A stretch of DNA of 64,000 nt from Aestuariivita sp. (GCA_018401465.1 JAGYKE010000005.1:248001-312000); one strand, 5' to 3'; positions 38,339 to 48,570 are shown, counted from the stretch's first letter. Program-made: numbers and translations. The notes: a model not told the origin generated them from the letters alone.

Positions 38339-39835
38339 TCAGTCGATCATCGGCAGAAGCTTGTCGATGGACACCTTCGCATCGCCATAGAACATCCGCG
38401 TGTTTTCCTTGTAGAACAGCGGGTTCTCGATCCCCGAATACCCCGTGCCCTGCCCGCGCTTGGACACGAAGACCTGCTTGGCCTTCCAGACTTCCAGCAC
38501 CGGCATCCCGGCGATGGGGCTGTTGGGATCGTCCTGCGCGGCGGGGTTCACGATGTCGTTCGACCCGATGATGATGACGACATCCGTGTTGGGGAAGTCC
38601 TCGTTGATCTCGTCCATCTCGAGCACGATGTCATAGGGCACCTTGGCTTCGGCCAGAAGCACGTTCATGTGCCCCGGCAGACGCCCCGCCACCGGGTGGA
38701 TGGCGAAGCGCACGTTCTTGCCCCGGGCGCGCAGCTTGCGAGTCAGTTCGCTGACGCTCTGCTGTGCCTGGGCCACGGCCATGCCGTAGCCCGGCACGAT
38801 GACGACGCTGTCGGCATCGTTCAGGGCCGCCGCAACGCCATCGGCCTCGATGGCGATCTGCTCGCCCTCGACCGCCATCTGCTCGCCGGCCGGGCCGCCG
38901 AAGCCGCCCAGGATCACGCTGACGAAGCTGCGGTTCATCGCCTTGCACATGATGTAGGACAGGATCGCGCCCGACGATCCCACCAGCGCGCCGACCACGA
39001 TCAGGAGGTCATTGCCAAGGCTGAACCCGATCGCCGCCGCCGCCCAGCCGGAATAGCTGTTCAGCATCGACACGACGACCGGCATGTCCGCGCCGCCGAT
39101 CCCCATGATCAGGTGATAGCCGATGAACAGCGCCAGCAGCGTCAGCAGGACCAGAGTCCAGCTGCCCGCGCCGCCCAGATACAGCCCCGCCAGCACCAGC
39201 GAACCGATGGCCGCGCCCGCGTTGAGCGCATGGCCCCCCGGCAGCTTCTGCGCGGTGGTGTTCACCTTGCCCGCCAGCTTGCCATAGGCGATGACCGACC
39301 CGGTGAAGGTGACCGCGCCGATCCAGATGCCCAGCACCAGCTCGACGCGCAGGATGCCGATCTCGACACCGGTCTTTTTGGCGATGAGCTGTCCGAAGGA
39401 CGACAGACCCGCATGGATCTCTTTCGGGAGCCCCACGGCCGAATAGCCATCCGCCGCCACCGCGCCCAGCGTTCCGCCGTTTTCGGCGTAAAGCGCCGCG
39501 ATCGTGTTGATCATGATGTCGGCATTGAAGCCGACAAACACGGCCGCCAGACCGACGAGCGAGTGCATGATGGCCACGAGCTCGGGCATCTGGGTCATCT
39601 GCACGCGGGTGGCCAGCTGATAGCCCACACCCGCGCCGAGCGCGATCAGGATGACCGAGGCGCCCCAAAGCCCCTGCCCCGGCCCGATCAGCGTGGCCAG
39701 AACCGCCACGCCCATACCGACGATCCCGTACCAGACCGCGCGCTTGGCGCTTTCCTGACCCGACAATCCGCCGAGCGACAGGATGAAGAGAACGGCCGCG
39801 ACAGCGTAGGCCGCAATGGTGAATCCGAATTCCAT
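38339..39835 (-). CDS. pntB: NAD(P) transhydrogenase subunit beta
   Basis: Membrane subunit of the proton-translocating transhydrogenase, which makes NADPH from NADH using the proton gradient. It has 498 residues. The N-terminal half has about nine membrane spans. The C-terminal domain III binds NADP(H): [20 protein letters not shown] and [20 protein letters not shown], then [16 protein letters not shown]. It is ten bases downstream of pntA and closes the operon before a strong terminator. Confidence 0.96.
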   Translation of the reverse strand: MEFGFTIAAYAVAAVLFILSLGGLSGQESAKRAVWYGIVGMGVAVLATLIGPGQGLWGASVILIALGAGVGYQLATRVQMTQMPELVAIMHSLVGLAAVFVGFNADIMINTIAALYAENGGTLGAVAADGYSAVGLPKEIHAGLSSFGQLIAKKTGVEIGILRVELVLGIWIGAVTFTGSVIAYGKLAGKVNTTAQKLPGGHALNAGAAIGSLVLAGLYLGGAGSWTLVLLTLLALFIGYHLIMGIGGADMPVVVSMLNSYSGWAAAAIGFSLGNDLLIVVGALVGSSGAILSYIMCKAMNRSFVSVILGGFGGPAGEQMAVEGEQIAIEADGVAAALNDADSVVIVPGYGMAVAQAQQSVSELTRKLRARGKNVRFAIHPVAGRLPGHMNVLLAEAKVPYDIVLEMDEINEDFPNTDVVIIIGSNDIVNPAAQDDPNSPIAGMPVLEVWKAKQVFVSKRGQGTGYSGIENPLFYKENTRMFYGDAKVSIDKLLPMID

Positions 39836-39845
39836 GATGGGCCCC

Positions 39846-41414
39846 TTACGACTTCTGGAACATGGCGAGCATGCGCCGGGTGACGAGGAAGCCGCCGAAG
39901 ATGTTGACGGAAGCCATGAAGATACCGGCCGCCGCCAGCAACGTGATCAGCGCCGAGGACGATCCGATCTGGATCAGCGCGCCCAGGATGATGATCGAGG
40001 AAATCGCGTTGGTCACGGCCATCAGCGGCGTGTGCAGCGAATGCGCCACGTTCCAGATCACCTGGAAGCCGATGAAGACCGACAGCAGGAAGACGATGAA
40101 GTGCTGCATGAAGCTGGCCGGGGCGATCAGCCCGACCGCCAGCACAAGCGCCGCACCCACCGACAGCAGCACGACCTGATTGCGCGTTTGCGTCTTGAAG
40201 GCCGCGGTTTCCTGCGCGCGCTTCTCTTCCGGGGTCAGCTCTTTGGGCTTTTCCTTCTTCTGCGCCGCGATCGCCTGCACCTTGGGCGGCGGCGGCGGGA
40301 AGGTCACCGCGCCGTCATGGGTGACGGTCGCGCCCCGGATCACGTCGTCTTCCATGTTGTGCACGACCGTGCCGTCCTTGGCGGGCGTCAGGTCGGTCAT
40401 CATGTGACGGATGTTGGTGGAATAAAGCGTCGAGGATTGCGCCGCCATCCGGCTCGGGAAATCGGTATAGCCGATGATCGTCACGCCGTTGGGCGTCACG
40501 ACCTTCTCGTCCGCCTTGGTCAGTTCGCAATTGCCGCCGCGTTCGGCCGCAAGGTCGATGATGACCGATCCGGGTTTCATCGCCTCGACCATGTCCTTGG
40601 TCCACAGGATGGGCGCGGCGCGGTTGGGGATCAGCGCCGTGGTGATGACGATGTCCATGTCGGGCGCCAGCTCACGGAACTTCTCGAGCTGCTTGGCCTG
40701 GAACTCGGGGCTCGAGGGCGCGGCGTAACCGCCAGTCGCGGCGCCGTCCTGCGCAGCCTCGAAGTCGAGGAAGACGAACTCGGCCCCCATCGATTCGATC
40801 TGTTCGGCCACTTCGGGGCGCACGTCGAAGGCATAGGTGATGGCGCCGAGGCTCGTCGCCGTGCCGATGGCGGCCAGACCCGCGACGCCCGCGCCGACGA
40901 TCAGAACCTTCGCCGGGGGCACCTTGCCCGCCGCCGTCACCTGCCCGGTGAAGAAGCGGCCGAAGTTGTTGCCCGCCTCGATCACCGCGCGGTAACCCGC
41001 GATATTGGCCATGGACGACAGCGCGTCCATCTTCTGCGCGCGGGAAATGCGCGGGACCATGTCCATGGCGACGATGGTGGCGCCACGGTCGGCGGCAAGC
41101 TTCATCAGCTCTTCGTTCGCAACCGGATAGAAGAACGAAATCAACGTCTGACCCTTCGACAGGCGCTTGACCTCGGCTTCCGTGGGGGGGCGCACCTTGG
41201 CGACGACATCGGCCGCCTTGTAGAGCGCCGCGGCGGTCTTGACGATCTCGACGCCCGCGGCCTTGTAGGCCTCGTCCGAGAAACCGGCCGCCTGACCCGC
41301 GCCGCTTTCGATGACGCAGTCATGGCCCAGCTTCTGGAGCTGCAATGCGCTGTCGGGCGTCATCGCCACCCGGGCTTCGCCCTCGAAGAGTTCTTTCGGA
41401 GTTCCGATTTTCAA
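39846..41414 (-). CDS. pntA: NAD(P) transhydrogenase subunit alpha (fused form)
   Basis: About 522 residues. Domain I binds NAD(H): [20 protein letters not shown] at the start, and the Rossmann motif [20 protein letters not shown]. After a linker rich in Lys, Pro and Glu (about 370-400) come about four membrane spans. The two alpha parts that are separate genes in some alphaproteobacteria are fused here. The start inferred is TTG 41414, with AAGGGGGA upstream, because the family begins exactly at (M)KIG; no ATG exists near. The in-frame extension to 41489 has no family support. Confidence 0.93.
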   Translation of the reverse strand: MKIGTPKELFEGEARVAMTPDSALQLQKLGHDCVIESGAGQAAGFSDEAYKAAGVEIVKTAAALYKAADVVAKVRPPTEAEVKRLSKGQTLISFFYPVANEELMKLAADRGATIVAMDMVPRISRAQKMDALSSMANIAGYRAVIEAGNNFGRFFTGQVTAAGKVPPAKVLIVGAGVAGLAAIGTATSLGAITYAFDVRPEVAEQIESMGAEFVFLDFEAAQDGAATGGYAAPSSPEFQAKQLEKFRELAPDMDIVITTALIPNRAAPILWTKDMVEAMKPGSVIIDLAAERGGNCELTKADEKVVTPNGVTIIGYTDFPSRMAAQSSTLYSTNIRHMMTDLTPAKDGTVVHNMEDDVIRGATVTHDGAVTFPPPPPKVQAIAAQKKEKPKELTPEEKRAQETAAFKTQTRNQVVLLSVGAALVLAVGLIAPASFMQHFIVFLLSVFIGFQVIWNVAHSLHTPLMAVTNAISSIIILGALIQIGSSSALITLLAAAGIFMASVNIFGGFLVTRRMLAMFQKS

Positions 41415-41519
41415 CCTGTCATCCCCCTTTGGTCCCCGGTCCGTGCGCAAGATGGTGCATCCGCCGGGTTTCTCCACTAGCGCGCGCAAGAAAGTTGCGC
41501 AAGCAGGCGGGGGCAGAGC

Positions 41520-41969
41520 CTAGACCCAGCGACGCACTTTCTGCGCATAGCGCGCGAAATCGGCACGGAAGCTGCGGCGCATGCGGTCTTCCTCGGGCAG
41601 GATGAATCGCCGTTCGATCACCCAGACGAAGACCGGCAGCAGCACCAGCGACAGCACCGCGTCCCAGCGCAGGATCAGGCCCGCGAGGATCAGCGCGTCG
41701 CCCAGATAGATCGGATTGCGCGTGCGGCTGAAGATGCCCGACTGGATCAGACTGCTGGGCGTCTGGTGCGGGATCACGGTGGTGCGGTGGCGGCGGAACT
41801 CGGCGAAGGCGAGCGCCATGAGAAGCAGGCCCGCGCCCACCAGAAGGCCCCCGGCGAGGTCCGCCCAGGCGCCCCCGAAGTCGAGCCCGGCAGGCAGGTA
41901 AACCGACTGCGCCCAGGCGAGCGCGGCGAAGGCGGCCAGCCAGACGGGGGGAAGGTCGATCCATTTCAT
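41520..41969 (-). CDS. Isoprenylcysteine carboxyl methyltransferase (ICMT)-like membrane protein
   Basis: 149 residues with about four membrane spans. The C-terminal half carries the family pattern: a His-rich loop (FRRHRTTVIPHQ), SRTRNPIYLGDALILAG, and RRFILPEEDRMRRSFRADFA with the closing RYAQKVRRWV. Bacterial members methylate small or lipid substrates using SAM; the substrate here is unknown. It is divergent from the SDR at 42128 and about 105 bp downstream of pntA's start in map order. Confidence 0.85.
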   Translation of the reverse strand: MKWIDLPPVWLAAFAALAWAQSVYLPAGLDFGGAWADLAGGLLVGAGLLLMALAFAEFRRHRTTVIPHQTPSSLIQSGIFSRTRNPIYLGDALILAGLILRWDAVLSLVLLPVFVWVIERRFILPEEDRMRRSFRADFARYAQKVRRWV

Positions 41970-42127
41970 TGCGCTTTTCCTTCATGCGGGCGCCGGAAAC
42001 TTGCAAAGTTTCCGGCCCGTTTTCTTTGCAAGAAAACGCGCGCCGCGCGCAACGTGACGGAACGGCGCGTCTTGCGCGCCTGCGCCCAGCCGATAACGTC
42101 CTGCCCAAACGCATGAGGGAGGATCAC

Positions 42128-42880
42128 ATGACACTTCAGGGCAAACACGCGCTCATCACCGGGGGCGGCACGGGGATCGGGCTTGCCATCGCGCAGGCGC
42201 TGGTCGCGGAAGGCGTGCACGTCACCATAACGGGCCGCCGTCAGGAGGTGCTGGAGGAGGTGGCGGGCCCCGGCATGACGCCCATGGCGATGGATGTGCG
42301 CGACGAGGCGGACGTGGTCGCCAAGATCGCAGGCGCGGTCGACCGCAACGGCCCCATCCAGATCTGCATCCCCAACGCCGGGATCGCCGAGGGCAAGGCC
42401 GTGCACAAGACGACCATGGAGTTCTGGCGCAACATGATGGCCACGAACCTTGACGGCGCGTTCCTGACGATCCGGGAATCGCTGACCTCGATGCGGCAGA
42501 CCGACTGGGGGCGGGTCATCACCATCGCCTCGCTCGCCGGTCTGCGGGGGCTGAAGGGGGCGGCGTGCTATTCGGCCTCCAAGCACGGGATGATCGGGCT
42601 GACCCGGTCGCTGTCCGAGGATTACATCGGCTCGCCCTTCACCTTCAACGCGATCTGCCCGGGTTACGTCTCCACCCCCATCGTGGAGCGCAACATCACC
42701 TCGATCGCCCAGCGCGCGGGGATTTCCGAAGAGGCCGCACTCAAGATCATGGTCAGTTCCAACCGGCATGAACGCCTGATCGCGCCTGAAGAGGTGGCGG
42801 CGGCCGTCCTGTGGCTGTGCCGCCCCGGATCGGAGAGCATCAACGGCCAGACGATCGAGATCGCGGGCGGTCAGGTCTGA
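42128..42880 (+). CDS. SDR family oxidoreductase (3-hydroxybutyrate dehydrogenase-like)
   Basis: NAD(P)-dependent short-chain dehydrogenase of 250 residues. Cofactor motif ITGGGTGIGLAIAQALVAEG; active site TIASLAGLRG with the Ser, then CYSASKHGMIGLTRSL with the Tyr and Lys. The C-terminal end LWLCRPGSESINGQTIEIAG is typical. ATG 42128 is chosen for its ribosome site GAGGGAGG; the longer frame to 41969 crosses the divergent gene. It lies 127 bp before kynU with REP-like repeats between. Whether it takes part in tryptophan or aromatic breakdown is not shown by sequence. Confidence 0.88.
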   Translation: MTLQGKHALITGGGTGIGLAIAQALVAEGVHVTITGRRQEVLEEVAGPGMTPMAMDVRDEADVVAKIAGAVDRNGPIQICIPNAGIAEGKAVHKTTMEFWRNMMATNLDGAFLTIRESLTSMRQTDWGRVITIASLAGLRGLKGAACYSASKHGMIGLTRSLSEDYIGSPFTFNAICPGYVSTPIVERNITSIAQRAGISEEAALKIMVSSNRHERLIAPEEVAAAVLWLCRPGSESINGQTIEIAGGQV

Positions 42881-42939
42881 GGGGGCTCTGCCCCCGCCCC
42901 TTGCGGGGCTCCCCCCGGGATATTTGGGGCGAGAGGAAG
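42881..42939 (+). repeat. REP-like palindromic repeat, copy D
   Basis: Starting directly after the SDR stop: stem GGGGGC / GCCCCC (42881-42886, 42890-42895), second stem GCCCC / GGGGC (42896-42900, 42905-42909), then the core CCCGGGATATTTGGGG and a GAGAGGAAG tail. Positions 42912-42939 match 20577-20604 exactly over 28 bases in reverse complement. Confidence 0.75.
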
Positions 42940-42968
42940 CAGGGGATGCTCTGGACAAGGGCCGCGTT

Positions 42969-42998
42969 CCGGGATATTTCAAGCTTAAAATATCCCGG
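42969..42998. repeat. Head-to-head repeat core forming an 11-bp palindrome before kynU
   Basis: Perfect inverted repeat CCGGGATATTT / AAATATCCCGG (42969-42979, 42988-42998) with an 8-base A/T-rich loop. Each arm equals the core of the REP-like family. It ends nine bases before the kynU ATG, so it would form a hairpin over the ribosome-binding region and could control translation. Confidence 0.65.
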
Positions 42999-43007
42999 GG
43001 ACCCGCC

Positions 43008-44201
43008 ATGACCGATTTCGCCGCCACCAAGGCCCTGTTCGATCTGCCCGAAGGTGTGATCTATCTCGATGGCAATTCTCTGGGCCCTCTGCCGCGCGAC
43101 GTGCCTGCCCGGATCGAGGCGATGCTGCGCGAGGAATGGGGCGAGAAGCTCATCACCGGGTGGAACAAGGCGGGCTGGATGGCCCAGCCCATGCGGTTGG
43201 GCGACCGGATCGGCAAGTTGATCGGGGCCGAGCCGGGGCACGTCACCACCGGCGACACGCTGTCGATCAAGGTCTATCAGGCGCTGGCCTCGGGCCTCGA
43301 GATGCGGCCCGAGCGTCGCGTCGTGCTGTCGGACAGCGGCAATTTCCCCAGCGATCTCTACATGGCCGAGGGTCTGTTGCGGATGATGGGCCGGGGGCAC
43401 GAATTGCGCGTGGTGGCCCCCGAAGAGGTGGAAGATCATCTCACCGACGAGGTCGCGGTCCTGATGCTGACCGAGGTCGATTACCGCACGGGCCGCCGCC
43501 ATGACATGAAGCGGCTGACGGCAAAGGCTCATGCCGTGGGCGCGCTGGCGATGTGGGACCTTGCCCATTCGGCGGGTGCCTTCCCGGTCGATCTGAAGGG
43601 CTGCGGCGCGGATTTCGCGGTGGGCTGCACCTACAAGTATCTCAACGCAGGCCCCGGCGGGCCCGCCTTCATCTATGTGGCGCCGCGCCACGCGGGACGC
43701 GCCGTGCCCGCCCTGTCGGGCTGGCTGGGCCACGAGGCGCCCTTCGCCTTCGATCTGGGCTACCGCCCGGGCGCGGGCGTCGACCGGATGCGCGTGGGCA
43801 CGCCGCCGGTGATCCAGATGACCGCACTCGACGTCGCGCTCGATGTCTGGGACATCGCCGATATCGGGGACGTGCGCGCGAAATCGGTGGAACTCACCGA
43901 CCAGTTCATCGCCGGGATCGAAGCCGCCTGCCCCGGTCTCGAACTCGCCACGCCGCGCGATCCTGCGCTGCGCGGCAGCCAGGTGTCGTTCCGCTTTGCT
44001 GACGGCTATGCCGCCATGCAGGCGCTGATCGCGCGCGGCGTGATCGGCGACTTCCGCGCGCCCGACATCATGCGCTTCGGCTTCACCCCGCTTTACATCG
44101 ACGAGGCCGACGTGGCCCGCGCCGTGGACATCATCGCCGATGTGATGAACACCGCTGCCTGGGACCGCCCGGAATACCGGGTGCGCGCGGCGGTCACATG
44201 A
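43008..44201 (+). CDS. kynU: Kynureninase
   Basis: PLP enzyme that splits kynurenine to anthranilate and alanine in tryptophan breakdown. It has 397 residues from ATG 43008 ([20 protein letters not shown]). Motifs: [11 protein letters not shown] near residue 20, [20 protein letters not shown] (binds the cofactor ring), and [17 protein letters not shown] with the PLP lysine at about 212. The C-terminus has [17 protein letters not shown]. The longer frame starts inside a repeat and is rejected. It is followed by kynA after 142 bp. Confidence 0.95.
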   Translation: MTDFAATKALFDLPEGVIYLDGNSLGPLPRDVPARIEAMLREEWGEKLITGWNKAGWMAQPMRLGDRIGKLIGAEPGHVTTGDTLSIKVYQALASGLEMRPERRVVLSDSGNFPSDLYMAEGLLRMMGRGHELRVVAPEEVEDHLTDEVAVLMLTEVDYRTGRRHDMKRLTAKAHAVGALAMWDLAHSAGAFPVDLKGCGADFAVGCTYKYLNAGPGGPAFIYVAPRHAGRAVPALSGWLGHEAPFAFDLGYRPGAGVDRMRVGTPPVIQMTALDVALDVWDIADIGDVRAKSVELTDQFIAGIEAACPGLELATPRDPALRGSQVSFRFADGYAAMQALIARGVIGDFRAPDIMRFGFTPLYIDEADVARAVDIIADVMNTAAWDRPEYRVRAAVT

Positions 44202-44289
44202 CAGACGCGACCGCCAGGCTGCCGCTCTGCCGGCCCGCCGGGTGGATCACCCTCTGGCGGCGGCTGGCGGCCTGCGGGACACTGAACAG

Positions 44290-44319
44290 AAAGGCCCTTC
44301 CTTCGTTCTGAGCCTTTTT
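44290..44319 (+). terminator. Weak hairpin with U-run between kynU and kynA
   Basis: Six-bp stem AAAGGC / GCCTTT (44290-44295, 44312-44317) with a 16-base loop, extending to TTTTT. The arrangement resembles a terminator or attenuator before kynA, but the loop is long and the stem short. Confidence 0.4.
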
Positions 44320-44343
44320 GCCGTTTTCAGAGGGAAGACCCCC

Positions 44344-45180
44344 ATGACCAACACCCCCTACGACCCCGCGAAGGAAGGCGCACAGATGTCCTTCGACGGG
44401 CGCATGTCCTATGGCGATTACCTTGGCCTCGAGGCGATCCTGTCGTCGCAGCATCCGCTGTCGGACGCGCATGACGAGATGCTCTTCATCATCCAGCACC
44501 AGACGTCCGAATTGTGGATGCGGCTGGCGATCCACGAACTGAACGCCGCCCGCGCCACGCTGCAGGCGGGCGAAATGCGCCCCGCCTTCAAGATGCTGTC
44601 GCGGCTGTCGCGCATCTTCGAACAGCTCAACAGCGCCTGGGACGTGCTGCGTACCATGACGCCCAGCGACTATACCACATTCCGCGCCACGCTCGGGCAA
44701 TCCTCGGGTTTCCAGTCGCACCAGTACCGGCTGATCGAATTCATCCTCGGCAACCGCAACGCCGCGATGCTGCGGCCCCATGCGCACCGCGCGGGCGTCA
44801 CCGCGCTGTTGCAGACGGAACTGGCGCGGCCCTCGCTTTACGACGTGGCGCTGCAGGCGCTGCATGCCGCGCATCCCCTGCCCGATGCGGTGCTGGCCCG
44901 CGACCCGGCCCGGCCGCACACGGCGGACGAGGCCGTGATGGCCGCCTGGACGAAGGTTTACAAAGACCCCGCAACCCATTGGGAACTTTACGAGCTTGCC
45001 GAGAAACTCGTGGATCTCGAAGATTACTTCCGCCGCTGGCGCTTCAATCACGTCACCACGGTGGAGCGCGTGATCGGGTTCAAGCGCGGCACCGGGGGCA
45101 CGGGCGGGGTCAGCTATCTCAAGCGGATGCTGGAGGTCGAACTTTTCCCCGAACTCTGGCACCTGCGCACATCGCTTTAA
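44344..45180 (+). CDS. kynA: Tryptophan 2,3-dioxygenase
   Basis: Haem enzyme that opens the tryptophan indole ring to N-formylkynurenine. It has 278 residues from ATG 44344 ([20 protein letters not shown]). Motifs: [40 protein letters not shown] with the conserved active-site His, [14 protein letters not shown], and [20 protein letters not shown] at the end. The ribosome site is AGAGGGAAG. The intermediate hydrolase (kynB) is not in this window. The stop codon overlaps that of the convergent TetR gene within the palindrome TTAA. Confidence 0.96.
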   Translation: MTNTPYDPAKEGAQMSFDGRMSYGDYLGLEAILSSQHPLSDAHDEMLFIIQHQTSELWMRLAIHELNAARATLQAGEMRPAFKMLSRLSRIFEQLNSAWDVLRTMTPSDYTTFRATLGQSSGFQSHQYRLIEFILGNRNAAMLRPHAHRAGVTALLQTELARPSLYDVALQALHAAHPLPDAVLARDPARPHTADEAVMAAWTKVYKDPATHWELYELAEKLVDLEDYFRRWRFNHVTTVERVIGFKRGTGGTGGVSYLKRMLEVELFPELWHLRTSL

Positions 45181-45782
45181 GGGCGCAGGCCCGCCCCGAT
45201 CAGCCGGGCCAGCGCCGCGACATCACGCGAATAGCTCGCGTGATCCGTCGCCTTGCCCTTGATGCCCGCAAGCGCTGCGGTGATCGCCCCGGCCGCGTCC
45301 CCGGCCGGCACACTCAGGCGCACTGCGCCGCGCGCGGCCATGTCGGTCAGCCACCCGGCATAGACGTTGCGCAACCGCGCCTCGCCCGCCTCGGCGATGT
45401 CGGCGGCGGTGGCATTCGACGTGTCCAGCAGTTCACGCCCATGGGGCGAGGACAGCATCGCCTCGATGATCGCGCCGCCCTGCGCGGAGAAGGCTTCCGC
45501 AAGGCGATCGGGCACGGCCAGGTCGCGGGCCAGCGCCGCGCGGACACATTCGACCGCATCATCGTAATAGAACTGCGCGAGACTGCGGAAGATGTCTTCC
45601 TTGCTGCGGTAATGGAGGTAAAGCGCAGGCCGCGACATGCCCGCCCCGCGCGCGATGTCATCCATCGAGGTCTTGCGGAACCCATAGGCGGCGAACGCGG
45701 CCCAGGCCGCGTAAAGGATCGTCTTCTGCCTCGGGTCCTGAAGATCATGCTGCATGCGTGATGTTCTGACGATTTTTGTCAT
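45177..45782 (-). CDS. TetR-family transcriptional regulator
   Basis: Repressor-type DNA-binding protein of about 201 residues. The N-terminal helix-turn-helix is at about 15-60 ([20 protein letters not shown], then [18 protein letters not shown]). The rest is the ligand-binding helical domain. ATG 45782 or ATG 45755 could be the start. It is divergent from the iorAB-like pair across a gap with a nested palindrome, so autoregulation and control of that pair are likely. The effector is probably a substrate of the hydroxylase, by inference only. Confidence 0.9.
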   Translation of the reverse strand: MTKIVRTSRMQHDLQDPRQKTILYAAWAAFAAYGFRKTSMDDIARGAGMSRPALYLHYRSKEDIFRSLAQFYYDDAVECVRAALARDLAVPDRLAEAFSAQGGAIIEAMLSSPHGRELLDTSNATAADIAEAGEARLRNVYAGWLTDMAARGAVRLSVPAGDAAGAITAALAGIKGKATDHASYSRDVAALARLIGAGLRP

Positions 45783-45810
45783 TTCTGTCAATTGACACAC
45801 CTGACATTTT
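45773..45810. promoter_or_regulatory. Nested palindromic operator/promoter for TetR and iorAB-like genes
   Basis: The centre is the perfect 12-bp palindrome TGTCAATTGACA (45786-45797). An outer TGTCA (45777-45781) and TGACA (45802-45806) are placed symmetrically around the same centre, with T-rich flanks matching imperfectly. A further TGTCA lies at 45821. The inner palindrome contains TTGACA, the sigma-70 -35 hexamer, on both strands, so a bound repressor would block both promoters. The minus-strand site lies against or inside the TetR start region. Confidence 0.7.
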
Positions 45811-45855
45811 ATTCCACTTTTGTCAAAACGTAATGCTTGCGAGTCGGAGACAGCC

Positions 45856-46320
45856 ATGACAACCCCGATCACCGTCAACGGCAAAACCCACAGTATCGAC
45901 CTGCCAGAAGACGTGCCGCTGCTGTGGGTCCTGCGCGACGGACTGGGCCTGACCGGCACCAAGTTCGGCTGCGGCGTGGCGGCCTGCGGGGCCTGCACCG
46001 TGCACATCGACGGACAGGCGGTGCGGTCCTGCCAGGTGGCGCTGGGCGATGTCTGGGGGGCGGTCACGACGATCGAGGGACTGGGTTCGCCCGATGCGCT
46101 GTCGGTGCTGCAACAGGCCTGGGTCGCGGAACAGGTCGCGCAATGCGGCTATTGCCAGTCGGGCCAGATCCTGCAGGCGGCCAGCCTTCTGGCGGACACC
46201 CCCGACCCCAGCGATGACGAGATCGACGCCGCCATGCAGGGCAATCTCTGCCGCTGCGGCACCTATCCCCGCATCCGCGCCGCGATCCACCGCGCCGCAA
46301 GCATGATGAAGGACGCGTAA
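45856..46320 (+). CDS. (2Fe-2S)-binding small subunit of a molybdenum hydroxylase (IorA-like)
   Basis: 154 residues. It carries the two iron-sulfur motifs of the xanthine oxidase family small subunit. The first is a plant-ferredoxin-type site, [20 protein letters not shown] with VRSC. The second is [13 protein letters not shown] with [12 protein letters not shown]. It transfers electrons from the molybdenum subunit encoded immediately downstream (3-base gap). GGAGACAGCC precedes ATG 45856. As in isoquinoline 1-oxidoreductase there is no FAD subunit nearby. The substrate is unknown. Confidence 0.94.
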   Translation: MTTPITVNGKTHSIDLPEDVPLLWVLRDGLGLTGTKFGCGVAACGACTVHIDGQAVRSCQVALGDVWGAVTTIEGLGSPDALSVLQQAWVAEQVAQCGYCQSGQILQAASLLADTPDPSDDEIDAAMQGNLCRCGTYPRIRAAIHRAASMMKDA

Positions 46321-46323
46321 GTC

Positions 46324-48564
46324 ATGGCATCCGCCCGCAAGATCCTCCGCCGCAGCTTCCTCATCGGGTCCGCCGCCATCGTGGGCGGCGTGGCCTTCGG
46401 GGCATGGGTCGTGGCCCGGCCCGCGCCCAACCCACTTGAAGCGGGCGAAGGCGAAGCCGCGCTCAACCCCTTCGTCTTCATTGACGCGGACGGCGTGACC
46501 CTGATCGCGCCCCGGGCCGAGATGGGACAGGGCGTGCACACCACCTGGGCCGCGCTCATCGCGGAAGAACTGGATGTGGACCTTGATCAGGTGCGCGTGC
46601 TGCACGGCCCCGCCGCGCAGGCCTATTACAACAGCGCCATGATCGCCGACGCGCTGCCCAACCGCGGCTATGACATCAGCGATTTCCAGCACAATCTGGG
46701 CCAGATGCTGGGTGTGCTGGGCAAGGTCGTCAGCCTGCAGGTCACCGGCGGATCGACCTCGATGAAGGACGGCTTCGTCCGGATGCGCGAGGCAGGGGCT
46801 TCGGCGCGCGAGACGCTGAAGGAAACCGCCGCGCGGCGTCTTGGCGTGGCGCGCGACGCCCTGCGCACCGAACGCGGGCAGGTGATTGCGCCCGACGGCA
46901 CCGCGATCGCCTATTCCGACCTCGCCCCCGACGCCGCGGGGATCGCGCCCGTCGAGGCGCCCTTGCGTGACCCGTCGCAATGGCGGCTTCTGGGCAAGAC
47001 ACAGCTGCGCGTGGACATGCTGGGCAAGGCCACCGGCACGGCCCAGTTCAGCGTGGATGTGCGCCTGCCCGGGATGACATTCGCCACGATCCGGATGAAC
47101 CCGCATCTGGGCGGCGCGATGCGCAGCTTCGACGCCGGCACAGCCCTCGCCATGCCGGGGGTAGACAAGGTCATCGACCTTGGCACAGGCATCGCGGTCG
47201 TGGCGCGCAACACATGGCTTGCCATGAAGGCGGCAGAGGCCGTGCAGATCGACTGGGCCGACGCCCCCTACCCCGCGACAACCGACGCGATCTTCGAGCG
47301 GATCGCGGCGGCCTTCGACGACAGGCCGAACTCGACCCTGCGCGATGACGGCGACGCCGACACCCTGCCCGAAGGGGCGACCGAGATCACCGCCGACTAC
47401 CGCGCGCCCTATCTGGCGCACGCAACGATGGAGCCGATGGGTGCGACCGCGCTTTTCACCGGAGACGCGCTCGAAATCTGGTGCGGCAACCAATCCCCCA
47501 CCTTCCAGAGGCGCGCCTGCGCGGCCGAGGCGGGGCTGGAGCCCGAACAGGTCACGGTCCACACAACGCTGATGGGCGGCGGCTTCGGGCGGCGGGCGGA
47601 ACTTGACTTCGCCACGCTCGCCACCCGTGTCGCGGTGCAGATGCAGGGCACGCCCGTGCAGGTGACGTGGTCGCGGGAAGAGGACATGACCCACGACTTC
47701 TACCGCCCCGGCGCGCTGGCGCGATTCCGCGGCGCGGTGAAGGATGGCCGCGCCGTTCTGCTCGACGGCCGTATCGCCGCGCAATCGCCGGTCTTTCAGG
47801 TGATGGGCCGCCTTGCGGGCCTGCCCGCCGGCGGCCCGGACAAGGTCATGGTGGAAGGTGCCTTCAACCAGCCCTATGCGATCCCCAATTACCGCATTCG
47901 CGGCCATGTCGCCGATCTGGCCATCCCCGTCGGCTTCTGGCGGTCGGTCGGCAATTCCTTCAACGGCTTCTTCTTCGACACCTTCCTCGACGAAATGGCC
48001 CATGCCGCAGGACGCGATCCACTCGAGTTCCGGCTGGAGCTCATGCGTGACGAATTCGCCCCCGGTGCGGCCTGCCTTGAAGCGGTGCGCGAGATGTCGG
48101 GCTGGACCGGGCAGACGCCCGACGGTGTCGGCCGAGGCGTCGCCTTCACCTACAGCTTCGGCACGCCCGTCGCGCAGGTAATCGAAGTGGTGCAGGACGA
48201 CGGCGCGATCCGCATTGCTCGCGCGTGGATCGCCTGCGATGTCGGTCTCGCCCTCGACCCCGGCAATATCGAGGCGCAGATGGTGGGCGGCATGATCCAA
48301 GGCCTGTCCGCTGCGGCCTATGAAGAGATCACCTTCGAAGGCGGCGCGGTGCAGCAGACGAACTTCCCCGATTACGACATGCTGCGCATGCACACCGCGC
48401 CCCGGACCGAGGTGCGCATCCTCCAGACCAACCGCCACATGGGCGGCGTGGGCGAACCCGGCACACCGCCCGCGATGGCGGCGCTAGGCAATGCGCTCTT
48501 CGATCTGACGGGCATCCGCGCGCGCGAGATGCCGTTTGCCCGGACCTTCCCGCTGGCGATCTGA
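46324..48564 (+). CDS. Molybdopterin-binding large subunit of a molybdenum hydroxylase (IorB-like)
   Basis: 746 residues. The N-terminus carries a twin-arginine-type signal (LRRSFLIGSAAIVGGVAFGA), so the folded two-subunit enzyme is probably exported to the periplasm. The family layout follows: FVFIDADGVTLIAPRAEMGQ, GGGFGRRAELDF near the molybdopterin site, and VGEPGTPPAMAALGNALFDL with the catalytic Glu near the C-terminus. It resembles isoquinoline 1-oxidoreductase or aldehyde dehydrogenases of this family. The control gene is the divergent TetR. An electron acceptor such as a cytochrome c is needed but is not nearby. Confidence 0.93.
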   Translation: MASARKILRRSFLIGSAAIVGGVAFGAWVVARPAPNPLEAGEGEAALNPFVFIDADGVTLIAPRAEMGQGVHTTWAALIAEELDVDLDQVRVLHGPAAQAYYNSAMIADALPNRGYDISDFQHNLGQMLGVLGKVVSLQVTGGSTSMKDGFVRMREAGASARETLKETAARRLGVARDALRTERGQVIAPDGTAIAYSDLAPDAAGIAPVEAPLRDPSQWRLLGKTQLRVDMLGKATGTAQFSVDVRLPGMTFATIRMNPHLGGAMRSFDAGTALAMPGVDKVIDLGTGIAVVARNTWLAMKAAEAVQIDWADAPYPATTDAIFERIAAAFDDRPNSTLRDDGDADTLPEGATEITADYRAPYLAHATMEPMGATALFTGDALEIWCGNQSPTFQRRACAAEAGLEPEQVTVHTTLMGGGFGRRAELDFATLATRVAVQMQGTPVQVTWSREEDMTHDFYRPGALARFRGAVKDGRAVLLDGRIAAQSPVFQVMGRLAGLPAGGPDKVMVEGAFNQPYAIPNYRIRGHVADLAIPVGFWRSVGNSFNGFFFDTFLDEMAHAAGRDPLEFRLELMRDEFAPGAACLEAVREMSGWTGQTPDGVGRGVAFTYSFGTPVAQVIEVVQDDGAIRIARAWIACDVGLALDPGNIEAQMVGGMIQGLSAAAYEEITFEGGAVQQTNFPDYDMLRMHTAPRTEVRILQTNRHMGGVGEPGTPPAMAALGNALFDLTGIRAREMPFARTFPLAI

Positions 48565-48570
48565 CGCAGT

